From Rhizophagus clarus (lineage: Eukaryota > Glomeromycota > Glomeromycetes > Glomerales > Glomeraceae), in assembly GCA_015698045.1 (NCBI GenBank), contig BLAL01000228.1, positions 1,167,001-1,231,000 of the forward strand: DNA of 64,000 bases, written 5' to 3'. Within the stretch, counting starts at the first letter, position 1. Every line of letters starts with the position of its first letter. This document shows positions 21,635-33,415 of the stretch, in pieces. Under the pieces are notes generated by a model that made no database searches, was not told the DNA's origin, and saw only the letters and a program-made list of their open reading frames with translations. A program made the position numbers and the translations under genes.

Positions 21635-23217
21635 CTATTTCCTAATTAATTGAAATACTTCATAATCCTCCATTGAAAAATCTTCAGTATCTCTTATCAT
21701 TTTGTCATAATGTATCTTTTTGCAGCAAGTTACATTAAAATCTCTTGTATAATCGTTTGATTCATATGGATATACGACAAGATCTTCGCCATATGAACAT
21801 ATTCTAAGATCTTTGCCAAATTGTGGACCACAACTGGAGCTATTATCTATAGCACAATTTCCATTTATTACTTTACTTAAAATTACATCTTTAATATTCT
21901 CATTTTTAAAAGAAAAAATAAAACTATCTTTGGTCTTGCCCCATCCCCTATCACTATAAACATCGTGACAGACTTGCCATGTTATTGGATTATAACCACC
22001 AAGAATTTCTTTAGTTCCCTTTACTTTAATGAATGTAACAGTATTAGGTTTATCATCACATAATTCATGAAATTTTTTAGGAGTAAATCCATCTCGACTT
22101 CCTCTTAATAATAATTCAAATTTATATGGTAAGTATAATCCTCTATAATTATCATTATTAATAACCACTTTGTCAACCCATTTTGAAACAGTTGAAACAA
22201 TATTAGAATCAACAATTTGTGAATCAATAATGTGCGAATCAGTAATTTTAATTTCATTAATCTTATTTTTTCTTGGCCGTAAAATGTTGTCATTTGACAC
22301 ACTACCAGGTTCCAAGTAAGAATTTAACAATTCTTCATATACTTGTTGATCTAAGAGTTTTTGATATGGTCGAACTTTTTGTGAGAATTCTCTAGAAGAT
22401 AAACCAAAAAATCTAATTAAAGGTAAACAGTGTTGTAAAATATTTTTCATCGTTTTGAAATCATCATCTGACCAAGTTTTAGGATCTGGAATGAGGGTTG
22501 AATTTTGTGCAAGACCCCATTTTAATACATGTTCCCATATTTCAATTTCATTCATTTGTAAATCATCCTTTTTAATAAGTGAAATTAAAGATTTTTCAGA
22601 GAGTGATGCAAAACCAAATGATTTAAATATTTTTTCAGGAGATTGTGCCATTAAGTTTGTACAAAATTCTTGAAGTTCTAACAAATTATTAGATTGTGAA
22701 CTAACTTGTTGAGTAAACCCAAAATGTTGTTCTATCCACTCTGACTTATTTTCAATTAGATATTTTTGTAAATAATCAACTAATTCTTGAAGATAAAGGT
22801 TATCTGCAGCGACTAAAATTTTAAGTAAGTCTGAAGTGTCATTCACATTTAACGAAAGAATGCCACCGTAAATATACCTATGTTACAAGAATTTAATATA
22901 TTAGAAGTTAGGTAAATTAAAAATTAGACATTATCCGTTATAAGGTATATTATTATAACTTACTCTAAAATTATTTGAAATATTTCCGATGGAATATTCG
23001 GTAATGTAATATGAGTTAGCCCATTATCATTGTTCTTTTTATTGGAAGCCAAAATTCGTCGTAAATATGGAGAACGGTGACACAAAATATTCATGTGGGT
23101 ACGAAATATTTTTACGTTTGGGTCTTTGTCAACTTCAATTGTGACATCATAATATTCATCATCTTTCAATAATTCAATGTAATTTTGACTTAATTTCGTA
23201 AAAAATTGAGCAGACAT
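21635..23217 (-). CDS. BTB-BACK-TLDc protein (copy 5)
   Basis: Exon 1 is 22964-23217 and exon 2 is 21635-22877, with an 86-nt phase-2 intron (GA|GTAAGT ... CATAG|G), 498 residues: the longest of the set. The frame stays open for 40 codons before the ATG at 23215-23217, but all paralogues start here (M-S-A-Q-F-F-T-K-L-S-Q-N-Y) and the promoter box lies about 60 bp upstream. BTB 17-118, BACK about 148-248, TLDc from about 305. The extra length is in a D-S-x-I repeat ahead of TLDc (D-S-H-I-I-D-S-Q-I-V-D-S-N-I) and in insertions within TLDc (C-H-D-V-Y-S-D-R-G-W-G and S-Y-G-E-D-L-V-V-Y). It is close to copies 9 and 10. Confidence 0.92.
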
Positions 23218-23275
23218 TTTGTAAAAGGAATAAAGTTTAACTTGTGGGAGGACAATATTTGTATTTGTTAAATTC

Positions 23276-23291
23276 ATTACGCCAATCTGCA
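23276..23291 (-). promoter_or_regulatory. Upstream box of copy 5
   Basis: On the minus strand this reads TGCAGATTGGCGTAAT, a full match to the shared element, 59 bp before the ATG. Confidence 0.65.
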
Positions 23292-23392
23292 CAATCTGCG
23301 GCTTGTTTACCGAGATCACTGATGATTTGAAGTTCACTTGCCATTTTTGTAAGCAACCTACTTATTTGCTTTACAAAAGGTTCTGAATAATT

Positions 23393-23567
23393 AATAGTTA
23401 TTCGGCACGAAGTGCCGAATAACTATTATATTGGGTAAATCATAATTGATTGTTGATCCTGGGCTCCGACAGGAGCCCGAGGTCAACTGATCAATTTTGA
23501 TTCCCAATATAACTAGCTACCTTGGTAGTTGGTAGCGTTAGTTATTCGGTATCGAAGTGCCGAATAA
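23393..23567. mobile_element. MITE whose two ends are each palindromic
   Basis: A perfect hairpin with 16-bp arms and a 3-nt loop (AATAGTTATTCGGCAC / GAA / its inverse) lies at 23393-23427. A near-copy, GTTATTCGG-TATCGAAGTG-CCGAATAAG, lies at 23541-23568. Between them is a third, longer hairpin of about 83 bp, 23428-23510, with GGGCTCC-GACA-GGAGCCC at its tip. Non-coding. A fold-back type DNA element is the simplest explanation. Confidence 0.65.
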
Positions 23568-23570
23568 GTG

Positions 23571-23650
23571 ATTTATCCGGTATCACGTGATTTCAACATC
23601 TGATACGCCATTTATTTTTATTATAAAAAAATCACGTGCTACCGGATAAA
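23571..23650. mobile_element. 80-bp inverted-repeat element next to the previous one
   Basis: ATTTATCCGGTATCACGTGA at the left and TCACGTGCTACCGGATAAA at the right form 20-bp arms with one or two mismatches. It carries two CACGTG palindromes. No clear target duplication. Confidence 0.6.
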
Positions 23651-24217
23651 CAAAATTATTGGTTTTGGGCTAAATATTAAGGGTAAACTAAAATAAAATT
23701 TCATTTTTTTTTTAATAACATTATTAAAGAATTATACCTACCAAGTATTTCCTTAAAATATATCAAACTGTTGCCCTTAACAAATAATACAAGTATTGGA
23801 TTTATTTATTCCAAGAAAGTTAAAATAATTAATATTTGCATAGAAATAATATATACTTGTGTATTTATTATTATATAATAAAAATTAATCACGTTATCTA
23901 TTTATTAACATTAGAATAAAAAAAGAAATTTATCTACATTTATAAAATTAAATCATGCAATAAAAACATTATGTTAAGAATTGTCAAATGATCAATTCAG
24001 TCATTTTTTCTTTAATTTTGATGAATTTATTTATCAAGAAGCCAAAAAAATACGTGCAAATGTATATTTCATAGGCGTAAAGTTATTTATTACTTCACAA
24101 GTTAAAAAACTATCCTCCTTAAAGATAAAAAAAAAGGTAGCTGATTTACATTACATTTCGTAATTTTTCAGGTCTATTTACAGTACTAACAAAATTTAAG
24201 GTTCGATGTTTATGCTA
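23651..24217. other. Intergenic stretch without recognisable features
   Basis: AT-rich, no supported gene. A 60-codon frame at 23981-24163 has no features of a real gene. Confidence 0.5.
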
Positions 24218-24403
24218 GTGTTGCCTGCCGTAAACAGTTGTAAGTCCAAAAAACAAGTAATTATAATGGTTGTAAATCAGAATTATCATCTTTCAGTTAA
24301 CCACAATAGCATAGTATTTACAACCAAATTACAATTTATGTTTATAATATTACACCCCACTTAAGTTGTAATTCGAATATAATAATTACTTACGGCACGC
24401 AAC
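24218..24403. mobile_element. MITE-like element with GCCGTAA arms
   Basis: GTGTTGCCTGCCGTAA at 24218-24233 faces TTACGGCACGCAAC at 24390-24403. The arms match at 12 of 14 positions. The 186-bp interior contains several GTTGTAA/TTACAAC phrases in both orientations. Not coding. Confidence 0.45.
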
Positions 24404-25031
24404 CTTAGTTTGTGCATACTGTTTTTATTGACATATTCGAAACTACACTAATTTTGCAGAAATTCGTAGCCCACGAAACTCAAGAATATGATGAATATTA
24501 ATTATTACATATGTCAGATCGAATCACAGGGATTATCGAAGCGAGTTAAAACGGACAAATAGGATAGAGTCATTAGCATAGAAAAATCGTCATGTATCAC
24601 GGAACTTTGTATTTATTTTTGCATGCATTAATAGAAAATTTTCTTAAAGTTATACTTCTTCGAAAAAATATTTACGTGATTAAGCAAGGAAATAATGGAA
24701 GTTGTCCTCCCAAAAAAAATGTATTTGGCAGCATGACGAATCGTCACGCGCACGTGATTTTTTTGCCAAAATTATAATCTGCACAAAGCACAATGATAAA
24801 GAATAATTGTATAGAATTCTATCGAGATAGTTATGTGGTTACTTTATTTCATATATAGTATTACGAGATTCCTTGCAAGAGGCAACATTTGTTGCATTAT
24901 AAAGTCATCAATGTTCAACTATTTTTGATCAAATAGGTTCGCAAATATAAAAAGCATTTTATTTGTATGAATAAGTATAAATCTCTTAATTTTAATATTT
25001 ACTTATTTCACTACTAGGCAAAGATTAGGCT
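24404..25031. other. Intergenic stretch without recognisable features
   Basis: No supported gene or repeat. The frame at 24592-24777 shows no protein-like conservation clue. Confidence 0.5.
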
Positions 25032-25826
25032 TTAGTTTATATTCGAAAAAAGTCGTCTCAATAGTTCCTCTTCTGTCATACTTGAATTTTCTAATCTTGA
25101 GCTTTTCTTGTCATGATCCTAACATAAAAATTAAATAACTAATTAGATCAAGTCTTCTATTGAACGTATTAAATCAATTTGCCTTACCTTCTGCAATTTA
25201 TTAGGAATATTATCAAAATTAGATGGTCTCCATTCACACATTACTTCCAGTGCCTTCTGTAAAGGAGGCTTGTATTTATTCATTTCATCAGGGATTGAAT
25301 CATAAAGTCCAAGTAACAATTTTGCATCATCTAAGTTTTGACGACCATTGGAATGAAATTCAGGGTTGCTTTATTCTTTCATTTCACGCAACAGCATGAT
25401 GTCATCAAGTAACATTCCAATGTCATTTAGTAGAATCTTTAATTCTTCAATACATTCATTTTCTTTATTTGTCAACTTCATTTTTCTACGCAAACAGAGA
25501 AGACTCTTTTTCACTGGTTTCCAATCTCCTTTTTCTAGTCGACTTGTTATCTCGTTCACAAATCCAGTCCCGATAATTACTAAAAAATTTTACGCCGTTC
25601 AATTGACGCTCCAGATAATCTACTCTGTATCATAACTGCTCAATGTAGGACGTAGGAATTTCTAAGGTTTCCTGATTAATCCCATATGAATTCACGAAAT
25701 TCCTCCCTAAACTTCCTATGTATTCATAACATCGATTTATATCAATAATGTATGTATGGACTGAAAATTTTCCAAATAAGGTGACACTCTTCTCCTTTAG
25801 GACTTTGACCGTCCCTTCAATTCTCT
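25032..25826 (-). pseudogene. Broken multi-exon gene of unknown function
   Basis: The minus strand holds good coding sequence in pieces. Near 25826 an acceptor (TTGTAG) opens a stretch containing V-L-K-E-K-S-V-T-L-F-G-K-F-S-V-H-T-Y and Y-E-Y-I-G-S-L-G-R-N-F. Then follow V-N-E-I-T-S-R-L-E-K-G-D-W-K-P-V, L-D-D-I-M-L-L-R-E-M-K-E and D-A-K-L-L-L-G-L-Y-D-S-I-P. An intron at 25119-25197 leads to a last exon, D-H-D-K-K-S-S-R-L-E-N-S then S-M-T-E-E-E-L-L-R-R-L-F, ending at TAA 25032-25034. At least two in-frame stops (about 25621 and 25367) and one frameshift (about 25570) break it. The helical, charged sequence suggests a coiled-coil or helical-bundle protein, family unknown. Confidence 0.5.
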
Positions 25827-26771
25827 ACAATGTTGTTTAAATCTGTTACAGTAATCATAGTATAATTGAATAATTGAATAATCTGAATATGCGAATTAAG
25901 TATTTCAAATTATGAAGAGGTACTTTTCTGTGTTTTCGAACTTTATTTATTGTACTCATCAGGAAAGTGTATATACGCTAAAAAGCTCATATTATCTACA
26001 TAAAAACAGACTCTTGATAAACTTGATATGATGATATGATTAATACGGGTTTATTATTATTATTCATTAGATTGATTCTTAAAAAAGGTGACAATAGACT
26101 ACAGTCATTAGATCGAGTATTTATTAAAAAAGGTGAATTAATGTTATGTAATTTTTTAGTTGTATAGCGCGATGGACCTAATGTCCGAGCATAAATCTTG
26201 TAAACTTATTAAAAAGAAATCGACCGACCGCACGAGACATTATACAACTCAGGTATGGATGAAATATTCTTTTTTCGGGTATCAATGAGAAAACAATTTT
26301 GAAGCTTGCAAACTAATATTTTTATGCAGATTTCTGAAGACCTAATTAATACTATGGAAGTGCTAATAAATATATTCAACAAGGTCTTTACTAAAATTGC
26401 GATGTTACTTTATTTCTGCTGGTATTGATTGCATCGTTTGTCTTATATAACTGACGAACAAATGAATGTTGATATTAGGATTAGTGTAATTAATCAGCCC
26501 CGATTCAATATCGTTAAAACCTCGCAGGATTAGAATAGACTTCGCCATATGTGGCGAAATCAAGCCGATTAACGACACCAGTTGGGATATTGTATTAGTA
26601 TATAGGTAGCCTAGATGAACGAAACACCGGCAGGTATTAGTATAGAAATGCCATTTCACTTTGGAAAACAAGTTTATATTTATCGAATCTTGTAATTTAT
26701 TTTTTACATCAATAAATCAGTAATTCTGATCATGACATTTGTTACGGTTTTTTTATTTATGCTAACGAACT
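25827..26771. other. Intergenic stretch with one doubtful coding patch
   Basis: At 26519-26611 the plus strand reads R-I-R-I-D-F-A-I-C-G-E-I-K-P-I-N-D-T-S and W-D-I-V-L-V-Y-R, which looks more protein-like than the antisense frame at 26405-26671. It may be a retroelement or gene relic. Nothing else could be supported. Confidence 0.3.
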
Positions 26772-26811
26772 TTTGAATTATACCATCTTACACAAAAAAT
26801 TATTATCAAGC

Positions 26812-27480
26812 ATGCAATATATTATTTCTTTGAGAGAATTAAAGCTTAGGAAGGAGAATGCTGATTTTCCCAAATTTAGAACGAAGTTACTAAAGTTTTC
26901 TGAGGTCAAGGCTGAGAATTCGAAGCTGAGGCATATTACTGAGGAGAATACCAGGCGTGAGACTGAAAATAATGAACTTAAACCTAGGGTCGGGGAACTA
27001 GAGCGATATAATATAGAGCTTGAGAACAGAGTTGTAAAGTCCCCTAGCATCTGGTCAGTTGCAACATGTTAATTCTTCTAAAAACGACTCATCTAACTTC
27101 AATTTTGTTGCAGAGCGTCACGAGGATGTTTGCTCAAGCAAATGGGATAGAGAGACAGATGATTTCTCTCCTAAGGAACCTGCCAACATATCTGATTCAA
27201 ATCATAGTCTTGTCTTTCAGATTGAGGATAGAGAAATAGATGCTTTCTTGATTAAGACACATAAGGAGAGCATTAGCAAATGAGATTAGTAGAAAACACA
27301 ATGAGGGAATTAATTTATATAATACTGGTAAACACATGAATTAACGATTTTCTAACGTATATTACATTCATCTAGCTAGAATTGAACCTTGGGAAAATAT
27401 ATATAAATTAGTGGCGATGGAAAAGTTTCAGGTGGCAAAACAAAAAATTATTCGCATATAAAATACAATATTAAAAAAGA
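26812..27480 (+). pseudogene. Relic of a lineage-expanded coiled-coil gene family
   Basis: From 26812 a charged heptad-like stretch runs through K-A-E-N-S-K-L-R-H-I-T-E-E-N-T and E-L-E-R-Y-N-I-E-L-E-N-R-V. In another frame from 27059 follow a Ser/Asp-rich linker and then E-I-D-A-F-L-I-K-T-H-K-E-S-I-S-K. Asn/Glu-rich coiled coils followed by a D-(A/S)-F-L-x-x-x-H/Y-K-x-x-(V/I)-S motif are typical, as I recall, of a large Rhizophagus family often tied to repeats. Here the frame changes around 27060 and a stop follows the motif at 27281. The tail to 27480 keeps traces only. Confidence 0.5.
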
Positions 27481-28989
27481 TAGTGGGAAAAAAGATCAAT
27501 GAGAAATCTGCTGAGCAAAAATCATTTTGAAACAAAAACAACCTCTCATCAAGGATTCGAATAATATGAACTAAACATATTCCTATAAATTAAAAAAAGT
27601 TACAAATTAAAAAGTTTGAAGATGAGATCACATAATTAACTAGATGATTTCTAGTATTTAAAAGTACATTGTATATAAGAGATTTGACATGCTGTAATAA
27701 GAGCATGAAATAATAAGGAAGATGATGATGCAAATAAGGAAAAAAAGGAAAGATAAAATATTGTTGTAAAGGCAAAAAAAGATGTGAAAAAGCAAAGTTA
27801 TTATTAAAAAATTTCGTGCAATAGGATATCTCACAAAGCAGAATTCTTAATTTTCATCATAAATGATTACATTAGAGAACACGCAGAAAATTAATCAATG
27901 TTTCTTTTAGGTTTGAATTTAAAGCAAATAATTTTACAAAATATAAGCAAATCACTAGTTTTATGAGAGATAATCAAACACAATAACATTAAGTGTAATA
28001 GTTTAATAGATATTAGCAATTTAATATTTTTTTTTTTTTTTAAAGATCAATTATTAAAAACGATTAAATATAGACAAGCTTTTCCTCTTATGATAACTAT
28101 ATTATATTTATTCTAGGGAATCATTTAAAGCAGAAAAATTACTGTATACTACCACAATTTGATGTAATGATATGATGGATCATTTACTGTACAACTTTAT
28201 TTAAAGAGTTTATACCGCCATTTTTGCCAGGATACGTTGTTTCATACAAATTTTAAGTGCCAAAACAATTCTTAAACTAGATTTATTTTACACAATTTTG
28301 ATCACCGCTTACTTTTTGTCTTTAGAAAATCTGTTTGATTGAATTTAGTCTTGGAGAGAATGTTGAAAAGTACATGTATCATATGAAGTACAGTATATCT
28401 CGGTCTTAAGACAAGTTTTTTATTGCTTTAAAGTAACGTGATTAAGAAATTCCTGATGACAATTTTGCTTGCAGCAAGTCATACTTATATTATTATATTA
28501 CTGCCACTATGCAGCAGGATTTAAAGTTTCATGTATGAGCAAGTATACAAAAAGATAATAAAATTAATAAAATGAGCTAAAAATTTATTCAAAGAAATAT
28601 TCAATTTTAATAAAATGCTATTCATTAACTGAAGCCAACAATACACTTATACACTAATAGTTGTAAATACCGATAGTTGCAAAATTTGACAGTTGTAACT
28701 CTCAAAATACCAACAAAAAAGTTTGATTACTTATATAATTCATGTTATACGATTAGTTTAACCTTGAAGAATCCTTTAAAATTAGAAAAGCTAAATAATT
28801 ATAAATATAAGTACTGTATGACTTAACAATTTTTATTATTAATGTTTTATTTTACTTGATTTGACATTGCATAAAAACGTTAACCGATTTTTTTTAATTC
28901 AAATACAGAATCATATCTTTGTCATACAAACTATGACGTAGAAATATTTAAAACATAACAATATCATCTATTTATAAAAAAATATATTT
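27481..28989. other. Long intergenic stretch without recognisable features
   Basis: AT-rich, including a lysine-codon-rich patch at 27700-27800, but no gene, RNA or bounded repeat that I can support. Confidence 0.5.
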
Positions 28990-30492
28990 CTATCTCAAAA
29001 TTTGAAATACTTCGTAATCCTCTATTGAAAATTTATCTTCAGTATCTCTTATCTTCTTCTCATAAAAATTCTTTTCACAGCTAGCTGTATCATAATCCAC
29101 AGATTCTGCGGAAGAATATATAAAAATATCACGTCCAAATTGCGAACCAAATCTAGGTTTATAAACTACTGCATGATCTGAATTTTGCACACGACTAATA
29201 ATTGAATCTTTGACGTCATTATTTTTAAAAGAAAAGATAAAACTGTCTCTTGTTTCACCCCAAGTACCAGAAGATTTCCATATTAGCGGATTGTATCCAC
29301 TAATAATTTCCTCTGTTCCTTTTACCTTAATAAAAGTAATAGTATTATGTTTATCATCACATAATTCATGGAATTTTTTAGGCGTAAATCCATCACGGCT
29401 TCCTCTTAATAATAACATAAATTTGTATGATTCTTTTAAATGTGCAAAGTTATTTCTGATATCCATTTTGTCAATTTGTCTGGAAATAGCTTTAACGACA
29501 CTTAAATCAGCAACGATTTTTGAATCAATAATTTTTTCAATTTTAATATTTCTGGGAGGTAATATATTTTCATTTGGTTTACTATCAGGATCCACATAAG
29601 AATCTACTAAATCTTCATAAAGTTGTCGGTTCATAAGTTTTTGATATGGACGAACATTTTGTGAGAATTCTTTAGATGATAAACTAAAAAATCTGATTAA
29701 TGGTAAACAATGTTGTAGAGTAATTTCCATTTTTTTGAAATCATCATCCGACCAAGTTTTTGGATCTGGAATTAAAGTTAGATGTTTTGCAAGTCCCCAT
29801 TTTAGTACATGATCCCAAACTTCAACCTCTTTCATTTGTAAATCATCCCTTTTAATAAGTGAAATTAAAGATTTTTCAGAAAGTGATGTGAAATTAAAAG
29901 ACATAAGTATTTTTTCAGGTGATTGAGCCATTAAATTTGTACAAAGTTCTTGAAGTTCTAATAAATTATTAGAATTTGAGCTAATTTGTTGAACAATCCC
30001 AAAATGTTGTACTATCCATTCAGATTCTCTTTGAATTAAATATTTTTGTAAATAATCAATTAGTTCTTGAAGATGAAGGTCATCTGCAGCGGCTAAAACT
30101 TTAAGAAAATTTGATGGATCGTGTACATTCAACGAAAAAATTCCACCATAAATATACCTATATTAAAAAATTTAATAAAATATTAGAAATTATATATAAT
30201 AAAATCATTCGTTAGAGAATATATTAATAACTTACTCTAAAATAATTTGAAATATTTCCGGTGAAATATTTTGTAATTTGATGTGAGCTAATATGTTATT
30301 ATCGTTATTCTTGTTATTAGAAGCTAAAATTCGTCGTAAATATGGAGAACGGTAACATAAAATATTCATGTGAGCACGAATTATTTTTACGTAAGGATCT
30401 TCGCCAACTTCAATTGTAATATCATAATATTCATCATCTTTCAGTAATTCAATGTAATTTTGACTTAATTTCGAAAAAAATTGAGCCGACAT
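28990..30492 (-). CDS. BTB-BACK-TLDc protein (copy 6)
   Basis: Exon 1 30236-30492, exon 2 28990-30157, 78-nt phase-2 intron (GA|GTAAGT ... TATAG|G), 474 residues. BTB about 17-119, BACK about 150-250, TLDc about 298-474, ending D-Y-E-V-F-Q-I-L-R. Before TLDc the usual L-P-Y-K is shortened to E-S-Y-K, as in the broken copy at 38450-40488, its nearest relative. The two keep the same flanks, including the promoter box, and are likely sister duplicates of which only this one is intact. The long antisense frame at 29210-29599 is a shadow. Confidence 0.92.
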
Positions 30493-30570
30493 TTTTTTAA
30501 AATTTAGAAAGAAATATTCATAATAAATACGCGTGTCAAATTATTAAATATTGATGTACCATGCAGTGTA

Positions 30571-30586
30571 ATACGCCAACCTGCAG
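30571..30586 (-). promoter_or_regulatory. Upstream box of copy 6
   Basis: Minus strand CTGCAGGTTGGCGTAT, 79 bp before the ATG. It keeps the TGCAGGTTGGCGTA core and is followed by an AT-rich CATCAATATTTAA phrase as at copy 2. Confidence 0.65.
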
Positions 30587-31384
30587 CTTTTTTACCATAT
30601 TAATCGGATGTCCAATAATTTGTAACAAAAATCTTTGACAAAGATATAAACTTGTCGAATTATTATTCATAAAGAAAATTTAAATTATAAAATAAATATA
30701 TTACTGTAAATCATTTTCTGAACGCCACTCACTTAATATTAAACAATTGCAAAACACCGCATATTTATCCATGTCAGTTGATCAGTTGACAAGAGGAACT
30801 TAAAAAAGAATTATAATCAATAAGGAACTGACGGGTTTCGACCAGCAAGTCTCTAAGTCTTAAATCAATTATAAGTATAAATGCATAAATGTATACAGTA
30901 TGACTCAGTGACCGAGTATGTAGTGAATGTTAAGAATTGAAATAATTCTCTCATTACCCACGGCGAAAATTCATTGTAATACTTCCACAGTTCAATGGAT
31001 ATAGATTTTAAATGATTTATTCTTATTATCATTATTGATCTCATAATTTTTAATATAAATAAATTAATATAGAATTTAATAAATAAGTCATGATATACGC
31101 TATTTGATTACGTAAAAAACACGCAAAATATTACCGGTAATCTTTTTTTTCACCGACGATCTGTTACAGTGTTACTAGCAAAAAATTGATAAAGTTGAAA
31201 ACCAGATTTAAAGACCCTTTACTATCGTAATATTACAACTTATAATAACTCGACAAATATTTAAAAATTATTTATAACTAATCAGGAAACTATTATACTT
31301 GAATGAACTTTTAATTTTTATTTAAATAATATTATACATAAATATTAATAATTTATTAAGTTTCTATCACACACAATGAGGATA
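30587..31384. other. Intergenic stretch without recognisable features
   Basis: AT-rich; no gene or bounded repeat seen. Confidence 0.5.
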
Positions 31385-32240
31385 AATAGCATTATATAAT
31401 TTATAATTGGAATTCCTCTACTTTATCTAACAAATAATTACCTGATTTTTTAACATAGTTAAATACTTAACTTTTTTTCTTTTTCATAATATATTGTTCT
31501 ATATAGAGTAAAATACTTTCAATTTCACTATTCTCCATATAATTATAGATTAGCAATTTTTTAATAAAAATATTTTGAGAATTTTTTAAAAATATTTCTA
31601 AATCACTTGTATTAAATACGAGTCTTAATTATTTAAAATTTTGCAAGAAATTAATTCTCCCCTTTAAATTAGAGTAAAATCTTTGAAACTTATTAAAATA
31701 ATGATAACTTTTTAAATTAATTAAATAATCAAAATTGCCTAAATTACTAACCCCATCTTTCACTGTGGCCCAGGATCTCGCTTACTTATAAGACAGGATA
31801 ATTGCGTAATATAATCGAAAATATTATTAATTAAATCACATAATAAATAAGTATTCTGATTATCCAACTGAATAGGATCCAAATAGTTAAATTTTGCCAC
31901 ACTGTTTTACGATTAATGGTAATATTTGTTCTAACCCATCACCTATAATTCCAATATTTTCTAAATAATTACCAGATAATTGTATTAAAAATTTTAATGT
32001 AAATTATGATATAGAAATAAAGATGGTTTAGAGATATTCTTAATTTGTTGAATAAACTTGGAATCAACAACAATAAGAATTGATTCTAGAACATTCAGTT
32101 TATTGAAAACTTCATTTAAAACAGATATTTTCAAAACTAACTAAATAAAATATAATTATATTTAATACTACCTAAGATTCCATGAGGACCATATAGCTTC
32201 GACATCTCATTCTTCTTGTATTTTTATTTCCATATACCAC
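31385..32240 (-). pseudogene. Relic of an F-box/leucine-rich family protein, C-terminal half
   Basis: On the minus strand the pieces read L-E-S-I-L-I-V-V-D-S-K-F-I-Q-Q-I-K-N (about 32060), Q-L-S-G-N-Y-L-E-N-I-G-I, L-E-Q-I-L-P-L-I-V, D-L-E-I-F-L-K-N-S-Q-N-I-F-I-K-K-L-L and Y-I-M-K-K-K (about 31480). They are in the order I know from the C-terminal parts of the expanded Rhizophagus F-box proteins. Many stops and frameshifts lie between, so this is clearly dead. The family assignment rests on remembered motifs. Confidence 0.55.
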
Positions 32241-33292
32241 CCTGGTAAATAAATCCTTGACCAATCCGTGAACAGCTAAAGCTAAATAATCGCTGAAATC
32301 AATTTACATATGATATTTTAAAATTTTTATATAAAAATAAAATTTTGTTTCTCCGTCATGTAAGTGATACTATACATATATCGATCCTGCCGGTGCTTGG
32401 CTGTAATACATATATTTGTGCATTATCATTATCCCTATAAACTCCTTATACTAAATATACTAAATTTATACCAAATGGACCTATCCATATCTAAATTAAC
32501 TCAAATTCAGGCAAAAAATGAACCGAATTTTAGCCAAATTATACATGAAAGCTCTAGTAGAAGAACTTTTAAAGCATAAAGAATAATTCACGAAAAGACT
32601 GATTCGAAATCATATAATATCCTTTAATCTTTTTTTTTTAAACCATGAATAGTCATCATTGACGTCAATATTGTCCATAAATCTATAACATGTAGTTATA
32701 TGTTATTTTCATATTTTTGGTTCAAGCTATTTAAAATTATAACCAATATGAAAGGAATTTTGATTAACTGTTGTTTAAAGATTATTTTCCTTTATAATAG
32801 ATGCGTAAATGGTTATTGGAGAAATAAAATAAAATCATTCTTAATTCACATTCGTACAAGAAATTTATCCATACAATGATTGCAATGATTTATTATTATA
32901 AAATTTTTATCCACTTTGTCTCTGTAAATTAACTAATGAATTATGATATCATATTGAAGAAATTAAAGACCCTTTAACAATTTCATAAAGCTTAAATTAG
33001 ATAATATTATTAAATAACACTGCAAGTCCATTTTCTTAAAGAATTATTCTTACCTTGCATTATATTGTTGAAATATAATCGCATAATTATAACATGATGT
33101 TTTTGTGAAATAGTAAAAAAAAATTTACTTATCGAAGCAGGTAAATAAATTATTCACGTGATTAAAAATCGAATATGCATGTAACAGTACACAAACTTTT
33201 GGATGCTATTGAGAAACCCTTTATTAGGAATAAATGATCGACAGTTACCTTTGGCGTTTTGATGATACCATATTGTTTATAAATAGCTAAAA

Positions 33293-33336
<44 letters not shown>

Positions 33337-33415
33337 TCTTACAATTTTTTTTCAATTTTAGAAAGCGTAAAACTAAATTATCCAGTTAGAATTTTCTATA
33401 CGACTATACCCAACC
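32241..33415. other. Intergenic stretch; poly(A) tract before the kinase gene
   Basis: Nothing coding that I can support; the 71-codon frame at 32364-32579 has no family features. A run of about 39 A lies at 33294-33332, about 85 bp before the kinase ATG. No retroelement body is recognisable beside it. Confidence 0.5.

Noticed and set aside
23218-23337. Possible 40-residue N-terminal extension of copy 5
   Set aside because: The frame is open, but all paralogues start at M-S-x-Q-F-F, and the shared promoter box overlaps this stretch.
29210-29599. 129-codon plus-strand frame
   Set aside because: Antisense shadow of the TLDc domain of copy 6. The same antisense frame recurs opposite other copies (for example 12220-12471, 16370-16552, 60418-60609).
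33294-33332. Poly(A) run as a retroelement tail
   Set aside because: No retroelement sequence precedes it and no target duplication is visible; a simple homopolymer tract is enough.
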